Below are positions 41,893 through 50,924 of a DNA stretch of 64,000 bases, piece by piece (positions within the stretch are counted from its first letter, which is position 1; the number at the start of each line of letters is the position of its first letter). The stretch spans positions 1-64,000 of the forward strand of contig CANGHW010000002.1 of the NCBI GenBank assembly GCA_947453695.1. Reading direction: 5' to 3'. The position numbers and the translations under genes were made by a program. The notes below the pieces were generated by a model. That model saw nothing but the letters and a program-made list of their open reading frames with translations. It ran no database searches and was not told the DNA's origin. The DNA is from Opitutia bacterium (lineage in GTDB: Bacteria; Verrucomicrobiota; Verrucomicrobiia; Opitutales; Opitutaceae).

Positions 41893-43385
41893 TTTACCCA
41901 GCTTGGATCACGGATGATGAACTGCCAGCGCTCACGATACTGGCCGATTTCGCCGTAAAACTTGATCGCGTCGCCGGCCTTGTAGTCGGCTCGGAGTTTT
42001 TTGCGAAAGCCCTCGTCGAAGCTGTGAATATCGTAGGTCTCGCCAGCGAACTCAACCGCGAGGCGCGTGCCTTTGGCGACCTTGCCCTCGACGCTGACAA
42101 TTTTCCCTTTGAATGCATCGGCGCGTAGATTGGTTCCCGGTGGAAGTTTGGCCGGGAAGACCGCCACTTTCTCCAAGTCTATCTTCGTATAGTCGATCTT
42201 CACGGCCGCAGCCGTCTCGGAGGCGCGTTCGGCCGAGGCATTGCGCAGCGGGAGATATTTGTCCGCACGGTTATCCGCGACGGTCACAAATTTCGCCGCA
42301 ACCGGAAAGTGATCGGAGAAGCCATGGCCGGCAGGACCATCGAAGGCCCAGCGCACCGGTTCGCCTTTGTCGTTGGCATTCAGGCCGGCGAATTTCCCCA
42401 CGGCGAAGGAGTTGTCCACGTATTGCACTCCCCGAAAATCGTAGAGGCCGCGTGAGATGATCAGGTGCATGAGTGTGCCCCATTCGCCGCGATAAGTATC
42501 ACTGCCGCGCTCCGCCGGCGGGAGCTCGAACCACAGATTGTAGAGATCGCGCTGCGGACCACGCACGGCGAGTTCGTTACCTTGGGAGCCGAGCACGTCG
42601 TTGATGCCCGTGGTCTTCATCTTCGGGTAACGCTGCTTTTGATTATACTGCGAATTCAAATCACCACCGATCACGATATCAGCGTTCGGGTCGTTGCGGA
42701 GAATCTCGTCGAGCCGCGTGCGCAGAGTGCGAGCATTTCCAGCCCGGGTTTTCTCCGTCTCGGCGTCGCCGGCACCGGATTTCCAGTGATTCGCAAACAG
42801 GTAGAGCGGCGCACCATCGACATCGACCTGCACTTCGAGGATCGCCCGCGCACCGGGCGTCGAGTGAGATCGCGCCTGCTTGACCGGGAAGCGAGTAAAG
42901 ATCGCGCACTTGATCTCCTGTTTACGCTCCCCCGGCGCCGGTGTGCTGTCGCCGATCACGATGTGATATCCGTTCAGCCCGGCATCCGCCAACGCCTTCG
43001 CCAGCAGGACCTCGGAGGGCAAGTCGCCGATCTCGGCGTTGAACTTAGCGCCGAGCATCTCGTCGATCCGCAGTCCGGCGTAACGCGCCAAGATAGCGTC
43101 GTAATCGGGCGGACTCTTGCCCGGCGTGGCATCGACCTCGAGTTCGCAGAGCATCAGCACATCCGGACCACGTCCGCCCTCGAAGCGGGCTACGACCCGG
43201 GCGACGTTCTGCAATTTTGTGAGCGCATGAGCCCGGGTATATTTCGAGGGTTGGTAGTCCTCGTAGCTCGCAACGCCATCGAGGTCGAAGAGGTTTTCGA
43301 CGTTGTAGGCCACGACCATAAACGGCCGCGCCTGCGCCAGCGAATAGAAGGCGCTGACCAACAGAAGGAGTTTCAGAAAACGCAT
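41889..43385 (-). CDS. Secreted endonuclease/exonuclease/phosphatase-family protein
   Basis: From ATG 43385 (MRFLKLLLLVSAFYSLAQA, signal peptide) the product has 498 residues with an EEP fold: VVAYNVENLFDLDG, LMLCELE, LFANHWKSG, IVIGGDLNSQYN and SDHFPVAAKF, the metal-binding and catalytic set of DNase I-like enzymes. The last 130 residues (SVEGKVAKGTRLAVEFAGET) form an OB-like nucleic-acid-binding type domain. It probably degrades extracellular nucleic acid or phosphoesters. The gene leads an operon with ArsC-like and 87-residue proteins. A longer frame to 44330 lies over another gene and was rejected. Confidence 0.88.
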   Translation of the reverse strand: MRFLKLLLLVSAFYSLAQARPFMVVAYNVENLFDLDGVASYEDYQPSKYTRAHALTKLQNVARVVARFEGGRGPDVLMLCELEVDATPGKSPPDYDAILARYAGLRIDEMLGAKFNAEIGDLPSEVLLAKALADAGLNGYHIVIGDSTPAPGERKQEIKCAIFTRFPVKQARSHSTPGARAILEVQVDVDGAPLYLFANHWKSGAGDAETEKTRAGNARTLRTRLDEILRNDPNADIVIGGDLNSQYNQKQRYPKMKTTGINDVLGSQGNELAVRGPQRDLYNLWFELPPAERGSDTYRGEWGTLMHLIISRGLYDFRGVQYVDNSFAVGKFAGLNANDKGEPVRWAFDGPAGHGFSDHFPVAAKFVTVADNRADKYLPLRNASAERASETAAAVKIDYTKIDLEKVAVFPAKLPPGTNLRADAFKGKIVSVEGKVAKGTRLAVEFAGETYDIHSFDEGFRKKLRADYKAGDAIKFYGEIGQYRERWQFIIRDPSWVK

Positions 43386-43445
43386 CGAACCACATTGAGA
43401 GACGCGGTTGACCGGCGCAATCGCGCACGCGCAGACTCGCGGGTG

Positions 43446-44219
43446 ATGAAACTCGTCCTCGAAGTCTCCGGTCTGCGCGTAGAACGCGGCCGCACGGCCA
43501 TCTTGCGCGGTCTCGACTGGCGTATCGCGCCCGGCGAGCACTGGGTGATTCTCGGAGCCAACGGCTGCGGCAAGACGACCCTGCTCAAGGCGCTCACCGG
43601 CTTCCTCTCCCCTACTTCCGGAGATTTCGCTGTGCTCGGCCGCCGCTACGGTGAAGACGACTGGCGAGAACTGCGAATGCATCTCGGCATCGTGACGAGT
43701 GCCTTTGCCGCCTCGGTCCCGCCCTCCGAAATCGCGCTCGATACCGTCATCAGCGGCAAATACGCCCAACTCGACCTCTGGCACGCGGGCACGCGCGCCG
43801 ATCGTGTCGCCGCTCGCCGGCACCTCCGTCTCGCCGGACTCACTCGCCTCGTGGACCGCGAATGGGCCTACCTGTCGCAAGGCGAGCGTCAACGCGTGCT
43901 CATCGCGCGTGCGCTCATGGCCAGGCCACGCCTGCTCATCCTTGACGAGCCTTGCGCCGGCCTCGATCCCGTGGCCCGGGCAAAGTTCCTCGTTTTCCTC
44001 GACAAGCTCGCCCGCCAACGAGGCGCGCCATCCCTTGTGCTCGTGACGCACCACGTCGAAGAAATCACCCCGGCTTTCTCGCACACACTGATTCTCAAAT
44101 CCGGCCAGGTCATTGCGGCTGGTCCGCGCGCCACGACGCTGACCTCCAAAAATCTGTCGGCTGCCTTCGGCGCACCGCTGCGGCTCACCAAACAGGGCGA
44201 CCGTCTCGCGCTGCGCTAA
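43446..44219 (+). CDS. ABC transporter ATP-binding protein
   Basis: The 257-residue protein starts at ATG 43446 (MKLVLEVSGLRVERGRTAIL), diverging from the EEP gene with 60 bases between. It has Walker A GANGCGKTTLL, Q-loop region, signature LSQGERQRVL, Walker B RLLILDEPCAGLD and H-loop VTHHVEE. The sequence resembles stand-alone ATPases of the ModF/YlmA type. No permease or binding protein is adjacent, so the partner is elsewhere. A very strong hairpin follows. A longer frame from 42465 lies antisense to the EEP gene. Confidence 0.93.
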   Translation: MKLVLEVSGLRVERGRTAILRGLDWRIAPGEHWVILGANGCGKTTLLKALTGFLSPTSGDFAVLGRRYGEDDWRELRMHLGIVTSAFAASVPPSEIALDTVISGKYAQLDLWHAGTRADRVAARRHLRLAGLTRLVDREWAYLSQGERQRVLIARALMARPRLLILDEPCAGLDPVARAKFLVFLDKLARQRGAPSLVLVTHHVEEITPAFSHTLILKSGQVIAAGPRATTLTSKNLSAAFGAPLRLTKQGDRLALR

Positions 44220-44225
44220 CGAAAA

Positions 44226-44255
44226 GGCGCGTGGACCTTCGGGGTCGCACGCGCC
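44226..44255. terminator. Bidirectional hairpin terminator with a UUCG loop
   Basis: GGCGCGTG pairs with CACGCGCC, with an inner GACC-TTCG-GGTC. On the minus strand it is followed by CCTTTTCG, suiting the dienelactone hydrolase gene that ends just to the right; on the plus strand it lies 7 bases past the ABC ATPase stop. Confidence 0.65.
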
Positions 44256-44281
44256 AGCGGGTGAAAAATTTCGGGCCCCCT

Positions 44282-45085
44282 TTACTTTGCCGCGAAGATC
44301 TCGGTGAAGAAGGAGCGCATGTGCGCCCACGAGCGCTTGTCCGCCGCGGCGTTGTAGCCGATGCCACCGACGAGGCCGTTGGCCTTGGCCACTTCGTCGG
44401 CCTTGGGATTGGTAAACGCGTGGATCGCGCCGGCGTAGCTCACGAACTGGTAGTCAAATTTCCCGTCGTTCATCGACTTCGTAAATGCCGCGAGTTCCTC
44501 CGGCTTGATGAAGGGATCGACCGCACCATGGCACACGAGGAACTTGGCCTTGTTCTTCGCCGCGGCCTCGGGCGAAGCGGCAATGAGCGAACCATGGAAG
44601 CTCACGATGCCCGCGAGCGAAGCACCGGAGTAAGCGAGCGCCTGCACGGTCGCGCCACCGAAGCAGTAGCCGATGGCGGCGACGCGCTTCTCATCGACGA
44701 GGCCCGATTTCGTAAGTTGGGCGAGACCCGCCGCAGCACGCTCGGCCATGAGCGGTTTGCCGTAGAACTGCCCCGCCAACTCACCGGCCTTCTTGGCATC
44801 GGTCGTGACCACACCCGCGCCATACATATCGGTCGCGAAGGCGACATAACCGAGCTTGGCCACCTGCTCAGCGCGGCTCTTGGCATAATCGTTCAGCCCC
44901 CACCACTCCGGCACCACGAGGACGCCAGGCGCCTTTTTGGCAGAGGAAACCTTTTCATCGTCGTAGGCCAGAAAGCCTTCGAGCTTCACGCCCGCGTGCT
45001 CGTAGGCGACGGGCTTCGTGACGATTTTGGCGGACGCACCGGTCGCAAGTAGCGCGGCGGCGAGGAACGTGAGGACGTGTTTCAT
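44282..45085 (-). CDS. Exported dienelactone hydrolase-family protein
   Basis: From ATG 45085 (MKHVLTFLAAALLATGASA, signal peptide) the 267-residue product has an alpha/beta-hydrolase fold with the DLH triad: nucleophile Cys in GYCFGGATV, Asp in HGAVDPF and His in GAIHAFTNP. Dienelactone hydrolases open enol-lactones in aromatic degradation, but many family members have unknown substrates. Export is unusual for classical DLH and suggests a periplasmic ester or lactone substrate. The extension MGTLFP from 45103 would spoil the signal peptide. Confidence 0.9.
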   Translation of the reverse strand: MKHVLTFLAAALLATGASAKIVTKPVAYEHAGVKLEGFLAYDDEKVSSAKKAPGVLVVPEWWGLNDYAKSRAEQVAKLGYVAFATDMYGAGVVTTDAKKAGELAGQFYGKPLMAERAAAGLAQLTKSGLVDEKRVAAIGYCFGGATVQALAYSGASLAGIVSFHGSLIAASPEAAAKNKAKFLVCHGAVDPFIKPEELAAFTKSMNDGKFDYQFVSYAGAIHAFTNPKADEVAKANGLVGGIGYNAAADKRSWAHMRSFFTEIFAAK

Positions 45086-45148
45086 AGGGAAGAGGGTCCC
45101 CATGGTGGCGCACGTCGCTGCAGCGTCAAACGCCGCCGCCGCATTCAG

Positions 45149-45592
45149 TCACACTGAGACTGCGCCGGAGATGTAGTTACGCAGATGCTCGGCCTCAGCG
45201 GCGTGCGAATCGGCCATCCAGCGGGTGATGTCGCCAATCGAGATCACTCCGACGAGTTCGCCACCGTTGATGACCGGGAGGTGGCGCAGGCGCTTTTCGG
45301 TGAAAATATTCATCGCCTGCTCAATCGTCGCCTCCGGCGAAACCGTAAGAACACCCGTGCTCATTACATCCGCCACGAGGGCGCGACGCGGATCGAGATT
45401 CGCGCCAACCACGCGGCGTAAGACGTCGCGCTCGGTGAAAATTCCGACCAGCCGACGGCCGTCGAGCACGACAATGGCGCCGATGCGGTGACGATTCATT
45501 TCAGCTACAGCGTCGGAGACGCTGAGCGTAGGGGCGATGGAGTGCACAGCAGTGCCCTTGCGCTCCAAGAGGGCGGATATTGAGGTATTCAT
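45149..45592 (-). CDS. Two-CBS-domain protein
   Basis: The 147-residue product starts at MNTSISALLERKG (ATG 45592) and consists of a CBS pair: SIAPTLSVSDAVAEMNRHRI followed by GAIVVLDGRRLVGIFTERDV, then DVMSTGVLTVSPEATIEQAM and LPVINGGELVGVISIGDITR. CBS pairs bind adenine nucleotides and act as energy sensors. It stands alone; the preceding in-frame residues have no start of quality. Partner or target is unknown. Confidence 0.93.
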   Translation of the reverse strand: MNTSISALLERKGTAVHSIAPTLSVSDAVAEMNRHRIGAIVVLDGRRLVGIFTERDVLRRVVGANLDPRRALVADVMSTGVLTVSPEATIEQAMNIFTEKRLRHLPVINGGELVGVISIGDITRWMADSHAAEAEHLRNYISGAVSV

Positions 45593-45717
45593 TTTGGGTA
45601 ACCGAACGACTAGGCGACGAACGAGGGGGTGGCGGGAGTCTGGTCTGCCCCACCCGCCGCGCAACTTGAAAGCCAGATCAGGACTCGACCCTCACGAGGA
45701 CCTGCCGGTCCGGCTAC

Positions 45718-47256
45718 CTAGGAGAAAAGTTCCCGCACTGCGCGTCCCTTGCCATCCAATGTTACATAGAAGGGCCGCTTCTCCACTTCGTAGCCATGGT
45801 TCGCCGGAATCCCGAGTGCGCGATAGATCGTCGCGTGGAGATCGGGGATCGTGACGGGGTCCTTGATCGTTTTGCAGGGCCGCTCGTCGGCCGTGATGCC
45901 GTGGACGTGCCCGCGTTTCAGCCCGCCGCCAAACATCAATACGCTGCCCGCCGCGGTGAAGTGCCGGTGCATGCCGTAGAATTTCTCGTCGTTGATGACC
46001 GTCGGCACCACGACCTGATCTTTCACCACCTTCTCGGGTTTGCCCTCGAGCATCATGTCGCGGCTGAACTCGCTCGCGATCACGATGAGCGTGCGGTCGA
46101 GCATGCCGCGCTCCTCGAGATCGCGCACGAGCTGCGCGATGGGCGCATCGATCATCTGCTTCATGCCGACCAGCCGCGCGTGGCCGTTCTCGTGCGTGTC
46201 CCAGTTGAGAAACGGGATATATTCGGTCGTGACTTCGATGAAGCGTGCGCCGGCTTCGCAGAGCCGCCGCGCCAGCAGGCAGCCCAGTCCGAAGCGCCCG
46301 ACCATGCTCTCTTCGTATTTCGCACCAAAGCGGTCGCGCGGCGCGTCGAACCGCATACCCGGCTCGAAGGCCGGGAAATATTTCCGCGTCCGCTCCAACG
46401 GCTCGAGCGCGAGATCGAAAGCCTTCGCCGCCGGCGAACTGAGCAGGCGGTGCGCATTGTCCATCGAGCGCAGCAGGGACTCCTTTTGGTAGCCGCTGCC
46501 CTCCTGACCGACCGGACTTGCCTCGAGTAGCTTTCGGTAAAACGCCTCCCGGTTTTCAAACCGACTTGGGCTCATGCCGGCGGGCGGACGCACCGCATCG
46601 GCCGCCTGCTCGGGAAACGCGACGTTGAACGGCCCGTATTCGCTGCCGAGAAATCCCGCGGTCGTGAATGCCTTCAGCTCTTCGCCTTCGCCGAGGTCGA
46701 AGCGCTGTCCGATATTGATAAAGGCCGGCATCGCCGGATCGAGCGGCCCGAGCGTGCGCGCGATCCAGGCGCCGAGGTGCGGCGCCGCGACTGTCTGCGG
46801 CGGCACGTAACCGGTGTGCCAGTTGAACTGATGGCGCGAGTGAAGGATGAACCCAAGATCCGCGGCCTGCATGCCGCGGATGAGCGTCCCGCGATCCATC
46901 ACCGAGGCGAGTTGCTCAAGCCCGGCTGAAAACCGCACGCCATCAACCGCCGTCGGGATCGAGGGAAACGTGCTGAGAACTTCGTTCGGGTTCAGCCCTG
47001 CCGTGTAAGGCGTGTAGCGCTTCGGATCAAAGGTCTCCGTGTGTGCCATGCCACCCGCCATCCAGAGGACAATCACGCGATCGGCCGTCGGCGCGATTTT
47101 CTCCAGGGTCTGCTCGGCGAAGAGCGAGCGCGGCGCGCCGGCCGCGAGGGCTGCGAGGGTGGCCGCGGAGGCGGTCTTCAGAAAATCGCGGCGCGAAAAT
47201 AACTCAGGGTGCGCGCGGCGGTAGTCGGCCTGGGTGATAAATCGGGAGAGGTTCAT
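45718..47256 (-). CDS. DUF1501 (sulfatase-like fold) Tat-exported protein
   Basis: The 512-residue protein begins with a twin-arginine signal (ELFSRRDFLKTASAATLAAL) and the DUF1501 pattern VIVLWMAGGMAHTETFDPK, HQFNWHTGYVPP, NWDTHENGH, VIASEFSRDMM and PDLHATIYRALG. DUF1501 is related to the sulfatase/alkaline phosphatase superfamily and in Planctomycetes and Verrucomicrobia is nearly always next to a DUF1549/DUF1553 gene, as here (28 bases downstream of it). The pair is thought to act on polymeric substrates in the periplasm, but the biochemical function is not known. Confidence 0.92.
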   Translation of the reverse strand: MNLSRFITQADYRRAHPELFSRRDFLKTASAATLAALAAGAPRSLFAEQTLEKIAPTADRVIVLWMAGGMAHTETFDPKRYTPYTAGLNPNEVLSTFPSIPTAVDGVRFSAGLEQLASVMDRGTLIRGMQAADLGFILHSRHQFNWHTGYVPPQTVAAPHLGAWIARTLGPLDPAMPAFINIGQRFDLGEGEELKAFTTAGFLGSEYGPFNVAFPEQAADAVRPPAGMSPSRFENREAFYRKLLEASPVGQEGSGYQKESLLRSMDNAHRLLSSPAAKAFDLALEPLERTRKYFPAFEPGMRFDAPRDRFGAKYEESMVGRFGLGCLLARRLCEAGARFIEVTTEYIPFLNWDTHENGHARLVGMKQMIDAPIAQLVRDLEERGMLDRTLIVIASEFSRDMMLEGKPEKVVKDQVVVPTVINDEKFYGMHRHFTAAGSVLMFGGGLKRGHVHGITADERPCKTIKDPVTIPDLHATIYRALGIPANHGYEVEKRPFYVTLDGKGRAVRELFS

Positions 47257-47284
47257 GGCAAACGAAGAGGGGCGCGGAGCGGGT

Positions 47285-49810
47285 TCAGCGGATCAGTTGA
47301 AACTCGGGCAACATGGCGATCGCCCACAAGAGGTCTTGCACGCCTTCGGAGCTCACCGGCATTCCGACAAGCCGCCCTGCCGCCGTCTGCTCCGTCGGCG
47401 TCGGCGGGCGACTCAACGCGTGGCGGTAGAGCGCCGTCACAAGCGCAGCACCGTCGTGGGCAGATGACGCTGTTGTGTCGGCGAGGAGCTTGTCGGCCGC
47501 CTGTTTCAACCGCACCGCGAGCGTGCCGCCATTGGTCAATTCGAGCGCTTGCAGGGTCGTCGCCACGCCTTGGCGCACAGTCACGACTTGCTCGCGGTTG
47601 GGACGACCCAGAGCCGCCATGAGGGGATCGGCCGCTACAAGGGCAGCGCGTTGCACGGGAAGCGCCTCCTTCCGCGAGGCCGCAAGTTCAAGGAAGTAAC
47701 TCCCCACCCGCCAGGGCGCGAGGTCGACGCCGCCTAGCTCGACGGCGGACACGGGCTCGGCCTTGCCCACGGTGGCGGTCCACGAAGCGTCCGACACGAA
47801 ATCCATGACCTCACCGGGAGCACGCACGCGGGCGTAGAGCAGGAGACCGGCCGGGTTATCATCGCCGTCGGTCGGCGGGGCTTTTCCGTCGCCTTCCGCT
47901 TCGCGCGCCACCGGCGTCGTGCCGTCGGCCAGGTAGTTGATCGAAGTCACGGTGATCGTGTTAGCGCCCTGCTTGAAGCTGGCCCTCACCTCATAGATAT
48001 CGGCGCCGGTGCTCGAGCGTTTGGCGACCGAGGCTACGGACTTTCCGTTGATCGCGACGTTGTAGGTGTTGTCCGCAGCCATCGTGAGCCAGGCCTCGGT
48101 GGGCGCGGCGACTAGGTTGAGCGTGCGCTTGAAAACCACCGAAGCCGGCCGCGCCTTCAAGTTGGCGCCAGGCGTCGCCCAAATCCACCTCGGCTGGAGC
48201 GGCAGCGACTCGGCCGGCGCGCGCTGCAGTGCGATTTCGCGGTTCAGCTTCGCGTCGGCCTTCGGGTAGTTCAGACCGCTCACGGCCATGATCGCATCGG
48301 AAAACTGCTCGGCACTCAACCGGCGCACCGCCGGTCCGCGGAAGATAAAGTGCTCCTCCGTCTCGTGCACATCGACCGCCGGCAACTGATAGGCCCGCGA
48401 GATAAGGATGCGCGCGATCGTGTGCTTCAAGTCGTAGCGGTGCGCCACCAGATCCTCAGCCAGCCAGTCCAGCAGCGCCGGTGACCACGCAGGCTTGTCC
48501 ATCTCGTCCACCGGCTCGACGAGCCCGTAGCCAAGAAAGCGCTGCCAGAGACGGTTCACAATCGTGCGCGGGAGGCGGCCGTTCTTGCGTCCCGTGATCA
48601 CGTCGGCGAGCTGGCGCTTGCGCGTCGCGGAGTCCGCCTTCGCGTCGATCAGGCCGATTTCCTCGTAGAGAAATTTCACTTTGCCGATATGACCGGTGGG
48701 TTTGTCGCACTCGGCGATCTCGAGCGGGCCGTTGGCATAGATGGCCGCGAGGCCGTAGGCGTCGTTGAGCGTGTATTCGTTGATGAAACTGTCGTGGCAC
48801 GAGGCGCATTTGAGGTTCACGCCGAGGAAAACCTGCGCGACGCCCTGCGCGGCCTGCATCGGCGGCACCATGCTCGCATTGACGGCGCCGCGCCAGAGGA
48901 TGCCGTTCGCGAAACCCTCCGCCTCGGTGCCCGGGTCGATGAGCTGCGCCACGAAACGATCGTAAGGCAGATTGCGCGCCAGCGCCGTGTAAAGCCACGG
49001 CGTGATCGCCTTGCGCCCGCCGTCGATGTAGCCGGTGCCCTTATAATCGTTTCGGAGCATATCGTTCCAAAACGTGAGCCAGTGCTCGGCGTAGCGCTGG
49101 TTGTCGGCCAGCAGGCGCTGCACGAGTGTCGCGCGCTTGTCAGGGGAACGATCCGCCAGAAACGCCTCCAAATCGGCCGGCGGCGGCAACAAACCGATCA
49201 CATCCAGCCACACGCGGCGCGCGTAGGTGCGGTCATCGACCAGCTGCGGCCACGCGATCTGGTTTGCTGCGAAACTTGCATCGACCAACCGATCCACCGG
49301 ATTCGCGAACTTCCCCGCCGCCCCCGGCAGCGCAATCTCGGCGAGTTCACGCGCGCGGAGATTCGCCGGCTCGTGTTTGAAAAAATTGACCTCCTTCGGC
49401 CAGGGCATCCCCTGGTCGATCCACGCGCGAAACACGGAGACCTGCTGCGCCGTGAGCCGCTTACCCTTCTTCGGCATGACGGTCTCGGGATCGAGGCCGG
49501 AGATCATGTCCACGACGAGGCTTTCGCCGCTCTTCCCGGCGACGGCCGGCGCGCCAGCGTCGCCGCCTTCGAGGAAATCCGCGCGGGTTTCGAGGCTGAA
49601 GCCGCCCTTCTCCTTGCCGCGGGCATGGCATTGCACACAGCTCGCCTCGAAGATCGGCTGGATGTCGCGCACGAAGTCCACCGGTGCACTCGACGCCGCG
49701 GGAATCAGGGCACGTTTTTCGGGCGGTAAGGCCGCCGCGTGCACCGCCACGGCAACACCAGAAAGGACTACAACACTGCGGCAGAGGGAGAACAGGGGGA
49801 TCGATTTCAC
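47285..49810 (-). CDS. PSCyt1-DUF1549-DUF1553 exported protein
   Basis: From the GTG at 49810 (VKSIPLFSLCRSVVVLSG, signal peptide) the product has 841 residues. It has a cytochrome-like N-terminal site (ASCVQCHARGKEKGGF), DUF1549 (DRLVDASFAANQ, RRVWLDVIGLLPPPADLEAF) with a second haem-like site LKCASCHDSFINEYTLND, DUF1553 (RTIVNRLWQRFLGYGLVEP), an inserted beta-sandwich (AWLTMAADNTYNVAINGKSV), then the DUF1553 end (YRHALSRPPTPTE to LPEFQL). The CxxCH sites suggest c-type haem. It pairs with the DUF1501 gene. ATG 49882 is an alternative start that adds 24 residues. Confidence 0.87.
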   Translation of the reverse strand: MKSIPLFSLCRSVVVLSGVAVAVHAAALPPEKRALIPAASSAPVDFVRDIQPIFEASCVQCHARGKEKGGFSLETRADFLEGGDAGAPAVAGKSGESLVVDMISGLDPETVMPKKGKRLTAQQVSVFRAWIDQGMPWPKEVNFFKHEPANLRARELAEIALPGAAGKFANPVDRLVDASFAANQIAWPQLVDDRTYARRVWLDVIGLLPPPADLEAFLADRSPDKRATLVQRLLADNQRYAEHWLTFWNDMLRNDYKGTGYIDGGRKAITPWLYTALARNLPYDRFVAQLIDPGTEAEGFANGILWRGAVNASMVPPMQAAQGVAQVFLGVNLKCASCHDSFINEYTLNDAYGLAAIYANGPLEIAECDKPTGHIGKVKFLYEEIGLIDAKADSATRKRQLADVITGRKNGRLPRTIVNRLWQRFLGYGLVEPVDEMDKPAWSPALLDWLAEDLVAHRYDLKHTIARILISRAYQLPAVDVHETEEHFIFRGPAVRRLSAEQFSDAIMAVSGLNYPKADAKLNREIALQRAPAESLPLQPRWIWATPGANLKARPASVVFKRTLNLVAAPTEAWLTMAADNTYNVAINGKSVASVAKRSSTGADIYEVRASFKQGANTITVTSINYLADGTTPVAREAEGDGKAPPTDGDDNPAGLLLYARVRAPGEVMDFVSDASWTATVGKAEPVSAVELGGVDLAPWRVGSYFLELAASRKEALPVQRAALVAADPLMAALGRPNREQVVTVRQGVATTLQALELTNGGTLAVRLKQAADKLLADTTASSAHDGAALVTALYRHALSRPPTPTEQTAAGRLVGMPVSSEGVQDLLWAIAMLPEFQLIR

Positions 49811-49919
49811 GGGCGTGGGACGGGGATGCCACTGACGTTGCGAACTCGGCGGCGAAAAACAAGGTCCGCGGCGAGTCGGCATCACTGGAACTTTAGGCGA
49901 AGATGAGCCACCATGCGTG

Positions 49920-50915
49920 ATGGTCCCTTTTTCCGTCCTCGATCTTTCGCCCATCGCACAGGGTGGCACCGTGGCGGAAGCCCTGCATCGGTCGCGCGCC
50001 CTCGCCCAGCACGCGGAGCGGCTCGGCTACCGGCGCTTCTGGCTCGCGGAACATCACAACATGCCCGGTATCGCCAGCGCAGCCACGTCGGTGGTGATCG
50101 GTCATGTCGCTGCCGGCACCTCGACGATCCGCGTCGGCTCCGGCGGCGTGATGCTGCCGAACCACGCTCCGCTGGTGATCGCCGAGCAATTCGGCACGCT
50201 CGCCGCGCTCTTCCCTGGCCGCATCGACCTCGGTCTCGGCCGCGCGCCCGGCACAGATCAGCTCACCGCTCGCGCGCTGCGACGAGGACAGGCCAATTCC
50301 GCCGACACGTTTCCGCAGGACGTCATGGAACTGCAGTCCTACTTCCATCCCGTGCAGCCCGGCCAATCCGTGCAGGCCGTCCCCGGCGGCGACCTCGCAG
50401 TGCCAATCTGGCTGCTGGGCTCGAGTCTCTTCAGCGCGGGCCTAGCCGCCGCCCTCGGCCTGCCCTTTGCCTTCGCCTCGCACTTCGCCCCTGACTACCT
50501 CGACGAGGCGCTGGAGCTCTACCGCAGCGAGTTCCAACCCTCCACTATCCTCGCGCAACCTTACACCATGGCGGCCATCGGCGTGTTTGCGGCCGACACA
50601 GACGCCGAAGCTGCGCGCCTATTCACCTCGCTCCAACAGAGCTTCGTGAAACTCCGCCGCGGCACGCCCGGCCTGCTTCCCCCTCCTGTCGATTCGATGG
50701 ACGGCCACTGGACACCCACCGAACGCGCGGGCGTGGAGCACGCGTTCCGCGAAGCCGTGGTCGGCTCGCGCGCGACCGTGCAACGCGGCCTCGCGACGTT
50801 TCTTCGACGCACGCGCGTCAACGAACTCATGGTCACCGCCGCGATCTTCGATCCCGCCGCACGTCAGCGTTCTTTCGAAATCGTGGCTGCGGTGCGTGAC
50901 GAACTTAACCTCTGA
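49920..50915 (+). CDS. LLM-class flavin-dependent oxidoreductase (MsnO8/YhbW-like)
   Basis: The 331-residue protein starts at ATG 49920 ([19 protein letters not shown] 49917 is possible). Features of luciferase-like monooxygenases are [56 protein letters not shown] and FAFASHFAP. It is an FMN-dependent oxidoreductase of unknown substrate. Convergent with hrpA (9 bases between the ends) and divergent from the DUF1549 gene. Confidence 0.93.
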   Translation: MVPFSVLDLSPIAQGGTVAEALHRSRALAQHAERLGYRRFWLAEHHNMPGIASAATSVVIGHVAAGTSTIRVGSGGVMLPNHAPLVIAEQFGTLAALFPGRIDLGLGRAPGTDQLTARALRRGQANSADTFPQDVMELQSYFHPVQPGQSVQAVPGGDLAVPIWLLGSSLFSAGLAAALGLPFAFASHFAPDYLDEALELYRSEFQPSTILAQPYTMAAIGVFAADTDAEAARLFTSLQQSFVKLRRGTPGLLPPPVDSMDGHWTPTERAGVEHAFREAVVGSRATVQRGLATFLRRTRVNELMVTAAIFDPAARQRSFEIVAAVRDELNL

Positions 50916-50924
50916 GCGCGCTAC

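Noticed and set aside
42465-43445. N-terminal extension of the ABC ATPase frame
   Set aside because: It is antisense to the EEP gene; the family start MKLVLEVSG at 43446 is clear.
43386-44330. N-terminal extension of the EEP protein
   Set aside because: It lies antisense to the ABC ATPase; the signal peptide at ATG 43385 fixes the start.
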